DNA of 52,261 bases, from contig JANYKW010000143.1 in assembly GCA_025358025.1 (NCBI GenBank), positions 1 through 52,261 of the forward strand, in the 5' to 3' direction. The first letter of the stretch is position 1; each line of letters begins with the position of its first letter. The notes below the pieces were generated by a model. The model had not been told where the DNA came from, did not search any database, and saw only the letters and a list, made by a program, of their open reading frames with translations. Of the stretch, positions 24,409 to 33,602 are shown piece after piece. Made by a program: the position numbers and the translations under genes. This DNA comes from Bacteroidia bacterium. GTDB taxonomy: Bacteria > Bacteroidota > Bacteroidia > Bacteroidales > Prolixibacteraceae.

Positions 24409-26084
24409 TCTTCAGCTGCCTTAAAATGTTCCTTATTTTTTTCAATAATCATTCGATACCACGAATCTGGGTAGGCGGGATGCAGCGGTTGTTCAGGCAA
24501 TTTTCCAAATTCATTTCTTTCAAATTTTCCGTCCTTCTCTTTCATGACGTTGCCATCCTTATACTTGATCAACAGGTAATGACTTAACTCCTTCCAGTCT
24601 TTGACAGTCGTTTCTACCTCATTGACAGTATAAGCAGTAAGGCATTTGATTGCATTTGCCTTGTCTCCCTTGTTCCAGAAATTCAATGCTTTCTGATCAA
24701 CAGCACCGATGCTGCTGATGAAACCTTTTTCCTTGCGGGATTGTAATTTCTGAACATCCTTGATCATATCGTTGTAACGCAGGTAGCACATGTTTGCAAC
24801 GGTATTGAATATCCAGAAAGCAGATGTTTCAGACCAGGTCAGAAAATCGCCGTTACCAACCTTTACTGAATTGGGGACCTCGCTGATACCACAATAAACA
24901 GGCATATAACAGGAGGAATAGGCATCATCCAATCCAAACCAAAGAATCCCGCCAATTGGATCAGGAAGTGCAGGACGACACTGCGCAACGAATGAAAATC
25001 CCGTCTGCTGGGTTGAAATAGCTCTTTCGTGTACATAAGATACTGAATCGACTTTCCAGGTCATAGGGCGCCAACGATAGGGAACCTCGTATGGTCCGGC
25101 ACCCGGATCTTTTGTCATATCCAGGGCTGTTCCCTCATAATGGTCCCGCATCAATCCCATCACATCTTCTACGTTAAGCCGGGAATCCGGTTTGATCCAG
25201 AGCGGAAGGCGGTTTGTTGCATATTTGTTTTTATCGTAAGTAATTTGTCCAAGAGCATAATTTTCGTATTGCCCCATTTGCTTATTTACTTTATTGAAGC
25301 CAGCCCAAACACGGGCATCACAAAAACGGGCTCCTCCAAATGTAACCGGAGCATATGTGTCAGAAAAACTGAATTCGCTCTCTTTTCCATTGAACCAACC
25401 CTTCTCCCTGGCAAAGGAGATAACATCCGGAGCGTACAAACACTCGTTGGGTTTATCAAGTGGAAACTGAGTTATTCTGGCCTGATTGGCATGCCCGGAA
25501 ATATATCCATCCGGAATTTTCATGGCTACCCAAACTGCGCCTTTTTGACCTTCGCCCTTTCCAATCATTTCAAGGATCCAGACCTCTTCCTTGTCTGCAA
25601 TGGAAAATGATTCACCACTGGAGGAATAACCAAAGCTTCTTACCATTTCAGCCATAACAGTGATTGCCTCCCTGGCACTTTTTGCACGTTGCAATGTCAT
25701 GTATATCAGGCTACCATAGTCGACAATGGCTCCCGCCTGCGTAGCAAGTTCCTTTCTCCCTCCGTAGGTGGTTTCACCAATGGCAAGCTGGTGCTCATTC
25801 ATGTTGCCTACAACCTGATAAGTATGAGGCACCTGTGGTATCTTTCCCATGAATTTACCTGTATCCCACTCATAGACATCAACCATGGTTCCGGCTTTGT
25901 AATTGGCTGATGGCCAGTAATAAAGCTCACCGTACAAGGTGTGAGAGTCAGCTGCATAGGTAATCATGGGTGTCCCGCCAACCGTTGCCCCTTTGGTGAT
26001 TAAGAAATTCGTACAACCGTTGACATGGTTGAATTGGGTGATACTGAAAATTAATGCAAAAGATAATGCTACTTTTTTCATCAT
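24405..26084 (-). CDS. C69-family dipeptidase (Ntn hydrolase), secreted
   Basis: Predicted periplasmic or secreted dipeptidase of the C69 family, in which a Cys freed by processing attacks the peptide bond. The nucleophile is read in GCTNFLITKGAT, directly after the signal-peptide-like start (VALSFALIFSITQF). Later blocks (ETTYGGR, YASSGESFSIADKEEVWILEMIGKG-like region, WIKPDSRLNVEDVMGLMRDHYEGT) fit the family. I chose ATG 26084 because the predicted -7 box at 26106-26113 lies downstream of the more distal start at 26126. About 559 residues from this start. Coupled to the PsbP-like gene. Confidence 0.88.
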   Translation of the reverse strand: MMKKVALSFALIFSITQFNHVNGCTNFLITKGATVGGTPMITYAADSHTLYGELYYWPSANYKAGTMVDVYEWDTGKFMGKIPQVPHTYQVVGNMNEHQLAIGETTYGGRKELATQAGAIVDYGSLIYMTLQRAKSAREAITVMAEMVRSFGYSSSGESFSIADKEEVWILEMIGKGEGQKGAVWVAMKIPDGYISGHANQARITQFPLDKPNECLYAPDVISFAREKGWFNGKESEFSFSDTYAPVTFGGARFCDARVWAGFNKVNKQMGQYENYALGQITYDKNKYATNRLPLWIKPDSRLNVEDVMGLMRDHYEGTALDMTKDPGAGPYEVPYRWRPMTWKVDSVSYVHERAISTQQTGFSFVAQCRPALPDPIGGILWFGLDDAYSSCYMPVYCGISEVPNSVKVGNGDFLTWSETSAFWIFNTVANMCYLRYNDMIKDVQKLQSRKEKGFISSIGAVDQKALNFWNKGDKANAIKCLTAYTVNEVETTVKDWKELSHYLLIKYKDGNVMKEKDGKFERNEFGKLPEQPLHPAYPDSWYRMIIEKNKEHFKAAEE

Positions 26085-26105
26085 TTTTATATAATTCAAT
26101 TTTGA

Positions 26106-26113
26106 CAAAAATA
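26106..26113 (-). promoter_or_regulatory. Predicted -7 box of the C69 dipeptidase operon
   Basis: Reads TATTTTTG on the minus strand, about 22 bp before the start at 26084. It argues against the start at 26126. Confidence 0.45.
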
Positions 26114-26136
26114 AAAAATAGTTCATTAGATAACAG

Positions 26137-26165
26137 GGGGATAAACATCAAATCCCCTCTTTTTT
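26137..26165 (+). terminator. Small hairpin with T run, uncertain
   Basis: GGGGAT (26137-26142) and ATCCCC (26152-26157) are followed by T6 on the plus strand, although genes on both sides run on the minus strand. It might stop antisense transcription. Confidence 0.3.
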
Positions 26166-26196
26166 AATGAGTTTTATCATACCTCGTGGGTGCAGG

Positions 26197-27912
26197 TTAC
26201 AAATAAAAAGTTGCCTTGTATTCGGCTTGGTTTTTTCTTTCGTCTTTTACTGTAAGAAACAGGGTATGATTTTTTCCGCAAGCTACTCTTTTCCTGTCGA
26301 TTGTATATTCGATTGTACCGCTCTTTGCATCGTATTCAAAAAGTACCCAACTGCCATCTATTTCACAATTATAGCCTGCAATCCCCGATAAATTGTCCGA
26401 GATTTTAAACGCTATTTTTTGCTGACTGAGCAGCGTTTTATTCTCTTTGATTGTGACAGACCGAATGGTAGGGGGGATGGTATCGAGTGCAATGCCAAAG
26501 GTGCCAAAAATTCCGGGATTGGCCGTAACCCATCCGTTTTGATACTCACCGCCTACCGAAGAGCGTTTTCCTGCAGGATCAATCAGGACGATCAAGGCCT
26601 TGCTTTGCAATTTTTGTGGAATAGCATCGCTTTTTATAGATAGCATATATGGTTTATGTAACGGAACATACTGGTTGTGCACCTGATGAATCCTTGAAAA
26701 AAGCAGGGCCTTTTTTGACTCTGAATGATAATCAAAGGGAAGGCGGTCATACAAGGCCCCTTCAGGAATTCTGATCTTAACCTCCTCATTTTCAAAATTA
26801 TTTGGCTGGTTGAAATTAAAAACCCTCGTGCAAACTTCTTTAGATTCGGATATTTGAAATTTTTTGGATGCTAGTTTGAATAAAAATACGTTTGAATTGC
26901 CGAAAATGTCTGCAACGACAATTTTTATTGAATGAATTTTTCCATCCGACAGATTTATGACACCCCTGCCTGAGCCGGTTTGATAAATCTCCATTTTATT
27001 CCCCGGCAGCAAATACAATCGTTGTACCCAACGGCTATTCTTTATCAGTTCTTCATAATCAATATGGCTGTTGATATATCGTAACTGATCAAAGGTCAGG
27101 TGATCAAATTTAAATGATAGAGCCGGTTCCTGATCCACAAAAAGTTCTGCCGAATAGATGCCGCATTTCATTCCTGCGCCGTCAAAATCATCTGTAGTTT
27201 GGATTCCTATGCCAATGTCACCAAAAACTTCAATAAGCCGCAGGTTCTTCAGACTGGTTTTTTGTGATGATGTGACAGTTTCCAATCTCAGTTTTTTTGA
27301 ACTTTTGTTGACATGACTATTTACAGAGAGCGGATACAGGTATAACGAAGTGATTAGCGGAGAACTTTTGTCCTGAATACCCGGGAGAAAAAATAGCGGA
27401 TTTTGAGGCTTCTCAGACTTTGTATCCCTGATTTCAAAATGAAGATGAGGGCCGCCTGAACTTCCGCTATTTCCAGACCAGGCAATGGTTTCACCCTTTT
27501 TAAAAGGAAAAAGCCCGGTTGGAATTGCAAGATCAACGGCAAATTGTTTTAATCGGTACTGCTGTTCGATCACATATGATTCAATTGCCGGATGAAACCT
27601 GGAGAGGTGTCCGTATACTGTTGTGTGCCCGTCTTCATGCAACAGATAGATGGCATGACCATACCCTGAAGGGGAGACAGATATCCTGGCTACGGAACCA
27701 TCTTTGACCGCATAAACAGGTAATCCGATCTTGCCTGCCGTGCGAAAATCCAATCCAGTATGAAAGTGGTTCCTTCTCAGCTCGCCGAAACCACCTGAAA
27801 AAGAGTAAGGTGCCTTGATGGGTGAAATATAGCTCCCTTCAATTTTTATCTGTCCGCCAAGTGTATTTATAAGAAGTAAAAATAGTGCAATCGATAATGA
27901 AATTCTGTACAT
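26197..27912 (-). CDS. M23-family metallopeptidase with large C-terminal region
   Basis: Secreted or periplasmic peptidase of the LytM/M23 type, expected to cut or bind peptidoglycan peptides. 571 residues: signal peptide at 1-20, then M23 domain at about 35-160 with zinc ligands H51 and D55 (HFHTGLDF) and HLH near 155 (GPHLHFEIRD), all intact. The remaining 400 residues are beta-rich with Ig-like stretches (PPTIRSVTIKEN, ISDNLSGIAGYNCEIDG) and would bind a partner or wall polymer. Catalytic residues are complete, so it may be active. Confidence 0.9.
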   Translation of the reverse strand: MYRISLSIALFLLLINTLGGQIKIEGSYISPIKAPYSFSGGFGELRRNHFHTGLDFRTAGKIGLPVYAVKDGSVARISVSPSGYGHAIYLLHEDGHTTVYGHLSRFHPAIESYVIEQQYRLKQFAVDLAIPTGLFPFKKGETIAWSGNSGSSGGPHLHFEIRDTKSEKPQNPLFFLPGIQDKSSPLITSLYLYPLSVNSHVNKSSKKLRLETVTSSQKTSLKNLRLIEVFGDIGIGIQTTDDFDGAGMKCGIYSAELFVDQEPALSFKFDHLTFDQLRYINSHIDYEELIKNSRWVQRLYLLPGNKMEIYQTGSGRGVINLSDGKIHSIKIVVADIFGNSNVFLFKLASKKFQISESKEVCTRVFNFNQPNNFENEEVKIRIPEGALYDRLPFDYHSESKKALLFSRIHQVHNQYVPLHKPYMLSIKSDAIPQKLQSKALIVLIDPAGKRSSVGGEYQNGWVTANPGIFGTFGIALDTIPPTIRSVTIKENKTLLSQQKIAFKISDNLSGIAGYNCEIDGSWVLFEYDAKSGTIEYTIDRKRVACGKNHTLFLTVKDERKNQAEYKATFYL

Positions 27913-27985
27913 AATTTAAGCTGAATTCAAGGTGGCTAAAGTAGCAAACTTTGCCATTTTACGCAGTTATTGACAGGGTTAATAT

Positions 27986-28015
27986 TTTGGTATATTGATT
28001 TTAATGTTAACTTTG
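27986..28015 (+). promoter_or_regulatory. Promoter of the coiled-coil/zapA operon
   Basis: TTTG at 27986-27989 and TAACTTTG at 28008-28015, 18 bp apart. The best start codon is ATG 28034. Confidence 0.6.
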
Positions 28016-28033
28016 TGACAGTAATCCTTGAGC

Positions 28034-28327
28034 ATGACAGAGCGCGAAACTCTTTTATTAAGAGAATTTAAAGAAAAACTCGATCGGATGATTGGCTTGC
28101 ATCAAAAGATGAAAGCTACGTGTCAAATACTCAAAGAAGAGAAAAAGCGGCTGGATGAGCAGATCAATTTACTGACAATTTCCAATCAGGATCTGTCCAA
28201 AAAAGCTGAGGATTTGAATTTTGCTAAATCTTTGGCTGGTGCTAATGAGGATACGCATGAAGCTAAAATTAAGATAAATAGATTGGTGCGGGAGATTGAT
28301 AAATGTATTTCACTTTTAAATAAGTAA
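28034..28327 (+). CDS. Small coiled-coil protein, ZapB-like partner of ZapA (putative)
   Basis: About 97 residues, nearly all heptad-patterned helix (LLLREFKEKLDRMIGLHQKMK, CQILKEEKKRLDEQINLL). A TTG two codons upstream is open, but ATG 28034 is the more likely start. It is the first gene before zapA, with an 11-bp gap. Its size, coiled coil and position suggest a divisome scaffold akin to ZapB. Sequence similarity to ZapB is not evident, so this is inferred from context. Confidence 0.6.
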   Translation: MTERETLLLREFKEKLDRMIGLHQKMKATCQILKEEKKRLDEQINLLTISNQDLSKKAEDLNFAKSLAGANEDTHEAKIKINRLVREIDKCISLLNK

Positions 28328-28337
28328 TCCGCCTGCT

Positions 28338-28637
28338 ATGGATGATAAACTTTCGATCAATATAAATATAGCCGATCGGATGTATCCGCTTCGAATCGAT
28401 AGAAAAGAAGAGGAAAGCATCCGGAAAGCAGCGAAGATTATCAACGATAAAGTAGTTCAGTACAAACAAAGATACCCTTCAAAAGACACACAGGATTGTC
28501 TGTCGATGGCAACTTTGCAATTTGTGATTCAAAAATTTGACAGCGAAAAACAAATCGAATATTCGGCGGTTGTTGAAGAATTGGAGCGTTTGAACGACTT
28601 TCTGGCAGAGTTTATCGAAAAGGAAAGTACAATATAA
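28338..28637 (+). CDS. zapA: Cell division protein ZapA
   Basis: Binds FtsZ and bundles its filaments at midcell. 99 residues with the ZapA layout: an N-terminal strand pair (LSININIADRMYPLRIDRKEEESIRKAAKIINDKV) and a C-terminal coiled coil (FDSEKQIEYSAVVEELERLNDFLAEF). Downstream come a strong hairpin and rny, an order common in Bacteroidota. Confidence 0.88.
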   Translation: MDDKLSININIADRMYPLRIDRKEEESIRKAAKIINDKVVQYKQRYPSKDTQDCLSMATLQFVIQKFDSEKQIEYSAVVEELERLNDFLAEFIEKESTI

Positions 28638-28655
28638 TTTATTCGGTATATTTTT

Positions 28656-28720
28656 CCGCATTTAAATCTTTTTCATTGGTTTCCAGCCAATTGAAGAGAT
28701 TGTGAATGCGGTTTTTTTTT
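28656..28720 (+). terminator. Long terminator hairpin between zapA and rny
   Basis: CCGCATT (28656-28662) pairs with AATGCGG (28705-28711), and the arms inside continue for about 14 more pairs with one mismatch to a 5-7 base loop. T9 follows. It is much longer than a usual terminator and could also be a processing or attenuation point before rny. Confidence 0.8.
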
Positions 28721-28740
28721 AATTATAATTATTTTTCATT

Positions 28741-30297
28741 ATGGTTACTACAATTATAGTAGGCCTGGTGGCGATTTTGGCTGGTGGAGTTGGCTCCTAT
28801 TTTTTATGGGAGGTCGTACTTCAGGGTAAAAGCCGTAATCTGCTGAAGGAGGCTGAAGTTCAATCGGAAATCATCAAAGAGAAAAAAGCCATCCAGGCTA
28901 AAGAAAAGTTTATTCAACTTAAGGCAGATCATGAACTTTATATCAATGATCGTAACCAGCGGATTATCAGTGCGGAAAATAAATTGAAGCAGCGAGAAGC
29001 CATTCATTTGCAACGTAAAGAAGAGCTTCAGCGGAAAATCAAAGAATCAGAAATTGCCAAACAGGAATCTGATGAATTGCGGGAGAAGCTGAATGGTCAA
29101 CTGGATATGGCAGAGCTAAAAAATGAAGAACTTGAACGCCTGCACAAGAAGCAGATTGATCAACTTGAATCATTATCCGGCATTTCTGCTGATGAGGCTA
29201 AAACACAGTTGATTGATTCATTGAAAAATGAAGCAAAAACTGAAGCGATGTCATACATTCAGGAGATCATGGACGAAGCAAAGATGAATGCCAACAAAGA
29301 GGCAAAGAAGATCATTGTGAAATCCATTCAGCGGGTTGCTTCTGAAACTGCCATTGAAAATGCAGTAACAGTTTTCCACATCGAGAGCGATGAGATCAAG
29401 GGTCGGATCATTGGACGTGAAGGCCGGAATATCCGTGCCCTGGAAGCTGCTACCGGTGTCGAAATCATTGTGGATGATACTCCTGAAGCCATTGTTCTTT
29501 CAGGTTTTGATCCCGTGCGGCGTGAAATAGCTCGTCTGGCTCTTCACCAATTGGTGACTGATGGCCGGATACACCCTGCCAGAATTGAAGAGGTTGTCAA
29601 CAAGGTAAAAAAACAGGTAGAGGAGGAGATTATCGAAACGGGAAAACGGACTACCATCGACCTTGGTATACATGGAATGCACCCGGAACTGATCCGCCTG
29701 ATCGGAAAAATGAAATATCGTTCCTCTTACGGACAGAATCTACTGCAACACTCGCGCGAAACGGCCAATCTCTGTGCCATCATGGCAGCAGAACTTGGAT
29801 TAAACCCTAAGAAAGCCAAAAGGGCTGGTTTGCTCCACGATATTGGAAAAGTACCGGATGACGAACCGGAATTGCCACACGCGCTACTCGGGATGAAACT
29901 TGCCGAGAAATACAAGGAAAAGCCTGATATCTGCAATGCCATTGGTTCACACCACGAAGAGGTTGAAATGGAAACCTTGCTGGCACCACTTGTTCAGGCC
30001 TGTGATGCTATTTCGGGCGCCCGCCCTGGTGCACGGCGCGAAGCAGTGGAATCCTATATTAAAAGGCTGAATGATCTTGAAAATATGGCACTATCTTATC
30101 CTGGTGTAACCAAGACCTATGCTATTCAGGCCGGACGCGAATTGAGGGTTATCGTGGGAAGCGATAAGATGACGGATGCTGAAGCTGAAAGTTTATCCTA
30201 TGATATCGCCAAAAAGATCCAGGACGAAATGACCTATCCTGGTCAGGTCAAAATTACTGTTATCCGTGAAACCAGAGCAGTGAATTACGCCAAATAA
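28741..30297 (+). CDS. rny: Ribonuclease Y
   Basis: Membrane-bound endoribonuclease that starts mRNA decay. 518 residues: N-terminal membrane helix ([21 protein letters not shown]), long coiled coil to about 190, KH domain ([28 protein letters not shown], about 218-245), and HD domain with the HD pair in LLHDIGKV and the GSHHEEVE motif. Full length. A long terminator hairpin separates it from zapA, so it may be made mostly from its own transcript or by readthrough. Confidence 0.95.
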   Translation: MVTTIIVGLVAILAGGVGSYFLWEVVLQGKSRNLLKEAEVQSEIIKEKKAIQAKEKFIQLKADHELYINDRNQRIISAENKLKQREAIHLQRKEELQRKIKESEIAKQESDELREKLNGQLDMAELKNEELERLHKKQIDQLESLSGISADEAKTQLIDSLKNEAKTEAMSYIQEIMDEAKMNANKEAKKIIVKSIQRVASETAIENAVTVFHIESDEIKGRIIGREGRNIRALEAATGVEIIVDDTPEAIVLSGFDPVRREIARLALHQLVTDGRIHPARIEEVVNKVKKQVEEEIIETGKRTTIDLGIHGMHPELIRLIGKMKYRSSYGQNLLQHSRETANLCAIMAAELGLNPKKAKRAGLLHDIGKVPDDEPELPHALLGMKLAEKYKEKPDICNAIGSHHEEVEMETLLAPLVQACDAISGARPGARREAVESYIKRLNDLENMALSYPGVTKTYAIQAGRELRVIVGSDKMTDAEAESLSYDIAKKIQDEMTYPGQVKITVIRETRAVNYAK

Positions 30298-30349
30298 CCA
30301 GGTTCTCTTGTATTCTTAACAAAAAAAACAGGTAAACTGATCAATAACA

Positions 30350-30379
30350 GGCCATCCGATGCGGGTGGCCTTTGTTGTT
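30350..30379 (+). terminator. Terminator after rny
   Basis: GGCCATCC (30350-30357) pairs with GGGTGGCC (30363-30370), one G-U pair, then TTTGTTGTT. The T run is interrupted, so strength is moderate. Confidence 0.65.
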
Positions 30380-31253
30380 AATAACCTTCCAGTAAGGCCA
30401 ATAGATCTTCTGTCAGAAGCAGTTTTTCATTTTCACCTTCATTGGTGTATGTCAGATACATCAGGTTGAGAATCTTTTTTATCAAACTGATATCTGTTTC
30501 AATCCTGGTCACAATTTTCCCATATTTCTGGGACTTGTCGTACAGGAATTGAACCTCTTTCGGACTGATTACAGCACCCTGGTGGGCTACATTGATGTAA
30601 AAAAGATACTTTTCTGCAGCCGTGCCAAAAGCGATGGAAGCTGCCAGACTATCTTCATACACCAACAATAATTTATTGGCCAGCATGATAGGCGAGAGTT
30701 CGAGATGCATATTGCGGGCAATAATGAGATAAAGGATCGTGAGCGAATAAACATCACCGGTTTTGGAGAATAAAAGCTTGTCCAGAACAATATTATCAAC
30801 ATTGGGCATATCACTGTTGGTGATCTCGAACCTGTTGATTTTAAATAATATATGATTGATGACAGCCACTTTTTCCAATGAAGTCATTGATTCTGAGATC
30901 TCCAGCCATACTTCGCGGCAAATTTTCTGAATGCTGTTCTCAATTTTTTCTTTGGAGATATTTGGATGATGAATGGAAGAAACCAAAAGCCAGCCATCAA
31001 TAATGTTTCTTTTTTCAAAGCTGATCCATTGCTTCATTCGTTGGACGATGATCTCCTTTTTCAGGACAGTGATGATCTCTTCCAATTTTTTTGCATGTTC
31101 TGTTGAATCAGCTAACAAGAGAGCATCTTCCAGCCTTGGGAGCACTGATGATCCGAATGAAATCAACTTCTCTTTCACTGAATTGAAAACCAGTTCATCC
31201 TGATCATCCAGGAGAGAAATCAAGGCATCTATCATAGGGCCGTTTGTTGTCAT
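30378..31253 (-). CDS. SirB1-like transglutaminase-fold protein
   Basis: About 291 residues. The central part (NVDNIVLDKLLFSKTGDVYSLTILYLIIARNMHLELSPI) matches the SirB1/Transglut_core2 signature, whose usual form is a G-P-L stretch where this protein has GDVYSLTILY. The N-terminal half is helical (LLDDQDELVFNSVKEKL). The start is ambiguous: ATG 31253 lies one base after the upstream stop, whereas 31268 would overlap the upstream gene by 14 bp; I prefer 31253. Cotranscribed with the nucleoside phosphorylase. Function unknown. Confidence 0.7.
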   Translation of the reverse strand: MTTNGPMIDALISLLDDQDELVFNSVKEKLISFGSSVLPRLEDALLLADSTEHAKKLEEIITVLKKEIIVQRMKQWISFEKRNIIDGWLLVSSIHHPNISKEKIENSIQKICREVWLEISESMTSLEKVAVINHILFKINRFEITNSDMPNVDNIVLDKLLFSKTGDVYSLTILYLIIARNMHLELSPIMLANKLLLVYEDSLAASIAFGTAAEKYLFYINVAHQGAVISPKEVQFLYDKSQKYGKIVTRIETDISLIKKILNLMYLTYTNEGENEKLLLTEDLLALLEGY

Positions 31254-31254
31254 A

Positions 31255-32124
31255 TCAGATTCGATCAAGTACTTTTTGGACTAATTTTAGCATGACAGGC
31301 TTATAATCTTCGTTTGCCTCCTTTGAAACTCTGTTGGCTATAATAATGCATACCGTTAACGCTTTGTGTCCCAATAATCTGCTAAGTCCATAAATAGCAG
31401 AACACTCCATTTCGTAGTTGGTGATCCGATGATCTTCAAATCTGAAAGCTTCAAGTTTATCGTTGATAAGTGGATCCACGATCTTAAGTCTGAGTTCGCG
31501 ACCTTGCGGTCCATAGAAACCTGGTGCAGAAATTGTAACACCCGGGGTAAACTCGCTGTCAATGATTTTTTTAAACAGATCCGGATCGGCTTCTACAACA
31601 TAAGGGGCGGGAAGGAGTTCGTTCCAACCGACAAAAGACTTGAAGGAATTTTCGAATGGAAGATCTGCTATTTCATTCCGTCTTTCATAGAAATTCAATA
31701 GTCCGTCAAAGCCGATTGCCTTGGCAGAGGCCAGAAATGCATTGACAGGAATATCATGCTGCAATCCTCCCGAGGTACCTATTCTGATAATTTGCAGGGA
31801 TTTATGTTCATTCTTAACCTGTCTTTTCTCTAAATCAATGTTTACAAGTGCATCTAATTCATTGATAACTATATCAATATTATCCGTGCCAATGCCAGTT
31901 GAGAGAACAGTAATTCTTTTATCGCCAAACCAACCGGTAGCAGAGACGAACTCACGGTTTTCAGTCTGTGACTCGATTTTATTAAAGAACCCGGCAATCA
32001 TTTTTACCCTGCCGGGATCACCGACCAGGATAACACGTTCAGCCAGTTGTTCCGGTTTAAGATGAAGATGAAAAATCGATCCGTCAGGGTTGATTATCAG
32101 TTCAGAAGGCTCAATTACTCTCAT
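31255..32124 (-). CDS. Nucleoside phosphorylase (uridine phosphorylase-like)
   Basis: Cytosolic enzyme that splits nucleosides with phosphate for pyrimidine salvage. Family blocks seen: AERVILVGDPGRVKMIAGFF, STGIGTDNIDIVINEL, IIRIGTSGGLQHDIPVN (phosphate/base loop), FYGPQGRELRL and NYEMECSAIYGLSRLLGHKALTVCIIIANR (ribose-binding Met-Glu). Start chosen at 32124 (MRVIEPSELIINPDG), since the first eight residues from 32148 lack family similarity. Uridine rather than purine specificity is likely but not certain. Confidence 0.88.
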   Translation of the reverse strand: MRVIEPSELIINPDGSIFHLHLKPEQLAERVILVGDPGRVKMIAGFFNKIESQTENREFVSATGWFGDKRITVLSTGIGTDNIDIVINELDALVNIDLEKRQVKNEHKSLQIIRIGTSGGLQHDIPVNAFLASAKAIGFDGLLNFYERRNEIADLPFENSFKSFVGWNELLPAPYVVEADPDLFKKIIDSEFTPGVTISAPGFYGPQGRELRLKIVDPLINDKLEAFRFEDHRITNYEMECSAIYGLSRLLGHKALTVCIIIANRVSKEANEDYKPVMLKLVQKVLDRI

Positions 32125-32182
32125 TTTAATTATTTTGATGTAGTTCAAAGGTAGAAAAAAGTAGGATGATCCTGAATATTTT

Positions 32183-32190
32183 TAATTTTG
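32183..32190 (+). promoter_or_regulatory. Predicted -7 box of the DUF4293 gene
   Basis: TAATTTTG followed by C, a full match, 21 bp before the chosen start at 32211. It makes the start at 32166 unlikely. Confidence 0.55.
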
Positions 32191-32210
32191 CAATAATTAA
32201 ATTTCTGCAA

Positions 32211-32675
32211 ATGATTCAAAGAATTCAGACCCTCTATCTTTTAATTGCCAACCTGCTGCTTGCGACGCTAATTTTTTTACCATTGGCAGAAATGGTCGAC
32301 AAACAAGGAATATTGTATCAATTGAACATGACCGGTGTAACAAAGGAGGGAGCAGCAGGTGGGGGAGAATTGAGCAGCACTTTGCCAGTAATTTCATTGT
32401 TCTGTTTGATAATCAGTATGATTATGCTGATTATTTTTCAGTATAAAAGCAGAGCAAGACAAATAAGGCTTTCCTATGTAGTGATATTTTTGCTCCTTGC
32501 ACTTACTGGTGCAGTCTATTTTTACATCCGGCAATATGACAATACACTGGGGGGTGAATATTCCGTAAATATTTCTGCTTCCTTTCCGCTTATCGCGGCT
32601 GTTCTTGTCTATCTTGCTATCAGGGGCATCGTAAAGGATGAAAATCTCGTAAAATCAATTGACCGTATTCGCTAA
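32211..32675 (+). CDS. DUF4293 family membrane protein
   Basis: About 154 residues with four hydrophobic helices (LYLLIANLLLATLIFLPLA, LPVISLFCLIISMIMLIIF, LSYVVIFLLLALTGAVYFYI, SFPLIAAVLVYLAIRGI). The opening MIQRIQTLYLLIANLLL is characteristic of this Bacteroidota-only family of unknown function. The start at 32211 is supported by the -7 box immediately upstream. Its stop overlaps that of the convergent GAF gene. Confidence 0.88.
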   Translation: MIQRIQTLYLLIANLLLATLIFLPLAEMVDKQGILYQLNMTGVTKEGAAGGGELSSTLPVISLFCLIISMIMLIIFQYKSRARQIRLSYVVIFLLLALTGAVYFYIRQYDNTLGGEYSVNISASFPLIAAVLVYLAIRGIVKDENLVKSIDRIR

Positions 32676-33130
32676 AAAATTTCCGAGAGTTGTTTTGCAA
32701 TAGCCTCCAGCAAATTTTCATCTGCGATGGTAAAGGGTGCAAAGGCATGTGAATCAATATCTATTTCAGCAACAAACAACCCGCTTTTAAAAATTGGGAC
32801 TACAATTTCACTTTGTACATCAAGGCTGCAGGCCAGGTAGTTATCCTGCCGGGTAACGTCCTGTATGATCATTGGATGTCCGCTTGCAGCCACCTGACCA
32901 CAAATTCCTTTTCCTACCGGGATGTGGGTGTGATCGGTAGGAGCTCCTTTGTATGGTCCCAGGATCAGCATGCTATTTTGCGGATCCAGCAGATAAAATC
33001 CAACCCAATCATAATGGGGTATTTCTGACTTTAATAATTCAGCCGTTTTTAGCAATAAACTTTCAGGATCTCTGATTTCAGCTTTTATCTCCCGAAATTT
33101 TAATAGCACATTAGTAAAGAGCTGTTCCAT
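32672..33130 (-). CDS. GAF-domain protein, free methionine-(R)-sulfoxide reductase-like
   Basis: 152-residue single GAF domain. The fRMsr core IPVGKGICGQVAASG, YLACSLDVQSEIVVP and AEIDIDSHAFAPFT is clear. Two of three key cysteines are present: C77 (equivalent to E. coli C94) and C101 (C118, catalytic). The partner equivalent to C84 is His67, so the usual resolving disulfide cannot form with that residue; C77 may substitute. It is the last gene of the IMPACT-pyrB-pyrI operon, 9 bp behind pyrI. Confidence 0.85.
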   Translation of the reverse strand: MEQLFTNVLLKFREIKAEIRDPESLLLKTAELLKSEIPHYDWVGFYLLDPQNSMLILGPYKGAPTDHTHIPVGKGICGQVAASGHPMIIQDVTRQDNYLACSLDVQSEIVVPIFKSGLFVAEIDIDSHAFAPFTIADENLLEAIAKQLSEIF

Positions 33131-33139
33131 TGCATCGTT

Positions 33140-33592
33140 TTATTTGATCTTTATTTCATTCTCATAAGTTATCTTCTCGCAATAGTAGCACTTCATCTCG
33201 ATTGGCTTATCGCTGATAATCTGGAATTTAGTGCTCACATTTTCGGCATTTGTAATGCATTTTGGATTAAAACAACGAACAATTCCATTTACCTGCTCCG
33301 GAATCTGAACAACCCGTTTTTCTACAACTTCATAATTTCTTATGATATTCAGCTTGGCATTGGGTGCAACCAGGGCAATTTTATTTACCTCTTCATCTTC
33401 AAAATATCGATTGGCGATCTTGATGATGGCTTTTGTCCCCATTACTTTACTGTCGAGGTTGTTACCAAAAGTAACCATGTTGTTAAATTCGTCCAGTTTT
33501 AAGATTTGTACGACTTTAAAGAGCGCTTTGGTTGGAATATGGTCAATGACTGTTCCGTCTTTTATGGCACTGACATTTAATTGTTTGAGCAT
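33140..33592 (-). CDS. pyrI: Aspartate carbamoyltransferase regulatory chain
   Basis: Binds nucleotides and passes allosteric control to PyrB in pyrimidine synthesis. 150 residues: N-terminal nucleotide-binding domain (VSAIKDGTVIDHIPTKALFKVVQIL) and C-terminal zinc domain with the four cysteines CFNPKC and CYYC. It lies 10 bp behind pyrB, so the two chains are made together for a PyrB-PyrI holoenzyme. Confidence 0.95.
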   Translation of the reverse strand: MLKQLNVSAIKDGTVIDHIPTKALFKVVQILKLDEFNNMVTFGNNLDSKVMGTKAIIKIANRYFEDEEVNKIALVAPNAKLNIIRNYEVVEKRVVQIPEQVNGIVRCFNPKCITNAENVSTKFQIISDKPIEMKCYYCEKITYENEIKIK

Positions 33593-33602
33593 ATCTTTAA
33601 GT

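Noticed and set aside
24405-26126. Longer start of the C69 dipeptidase at 26126
   Set aside because: The likely -7 box lies downstream of it, and the signal peptide begins at 26084.
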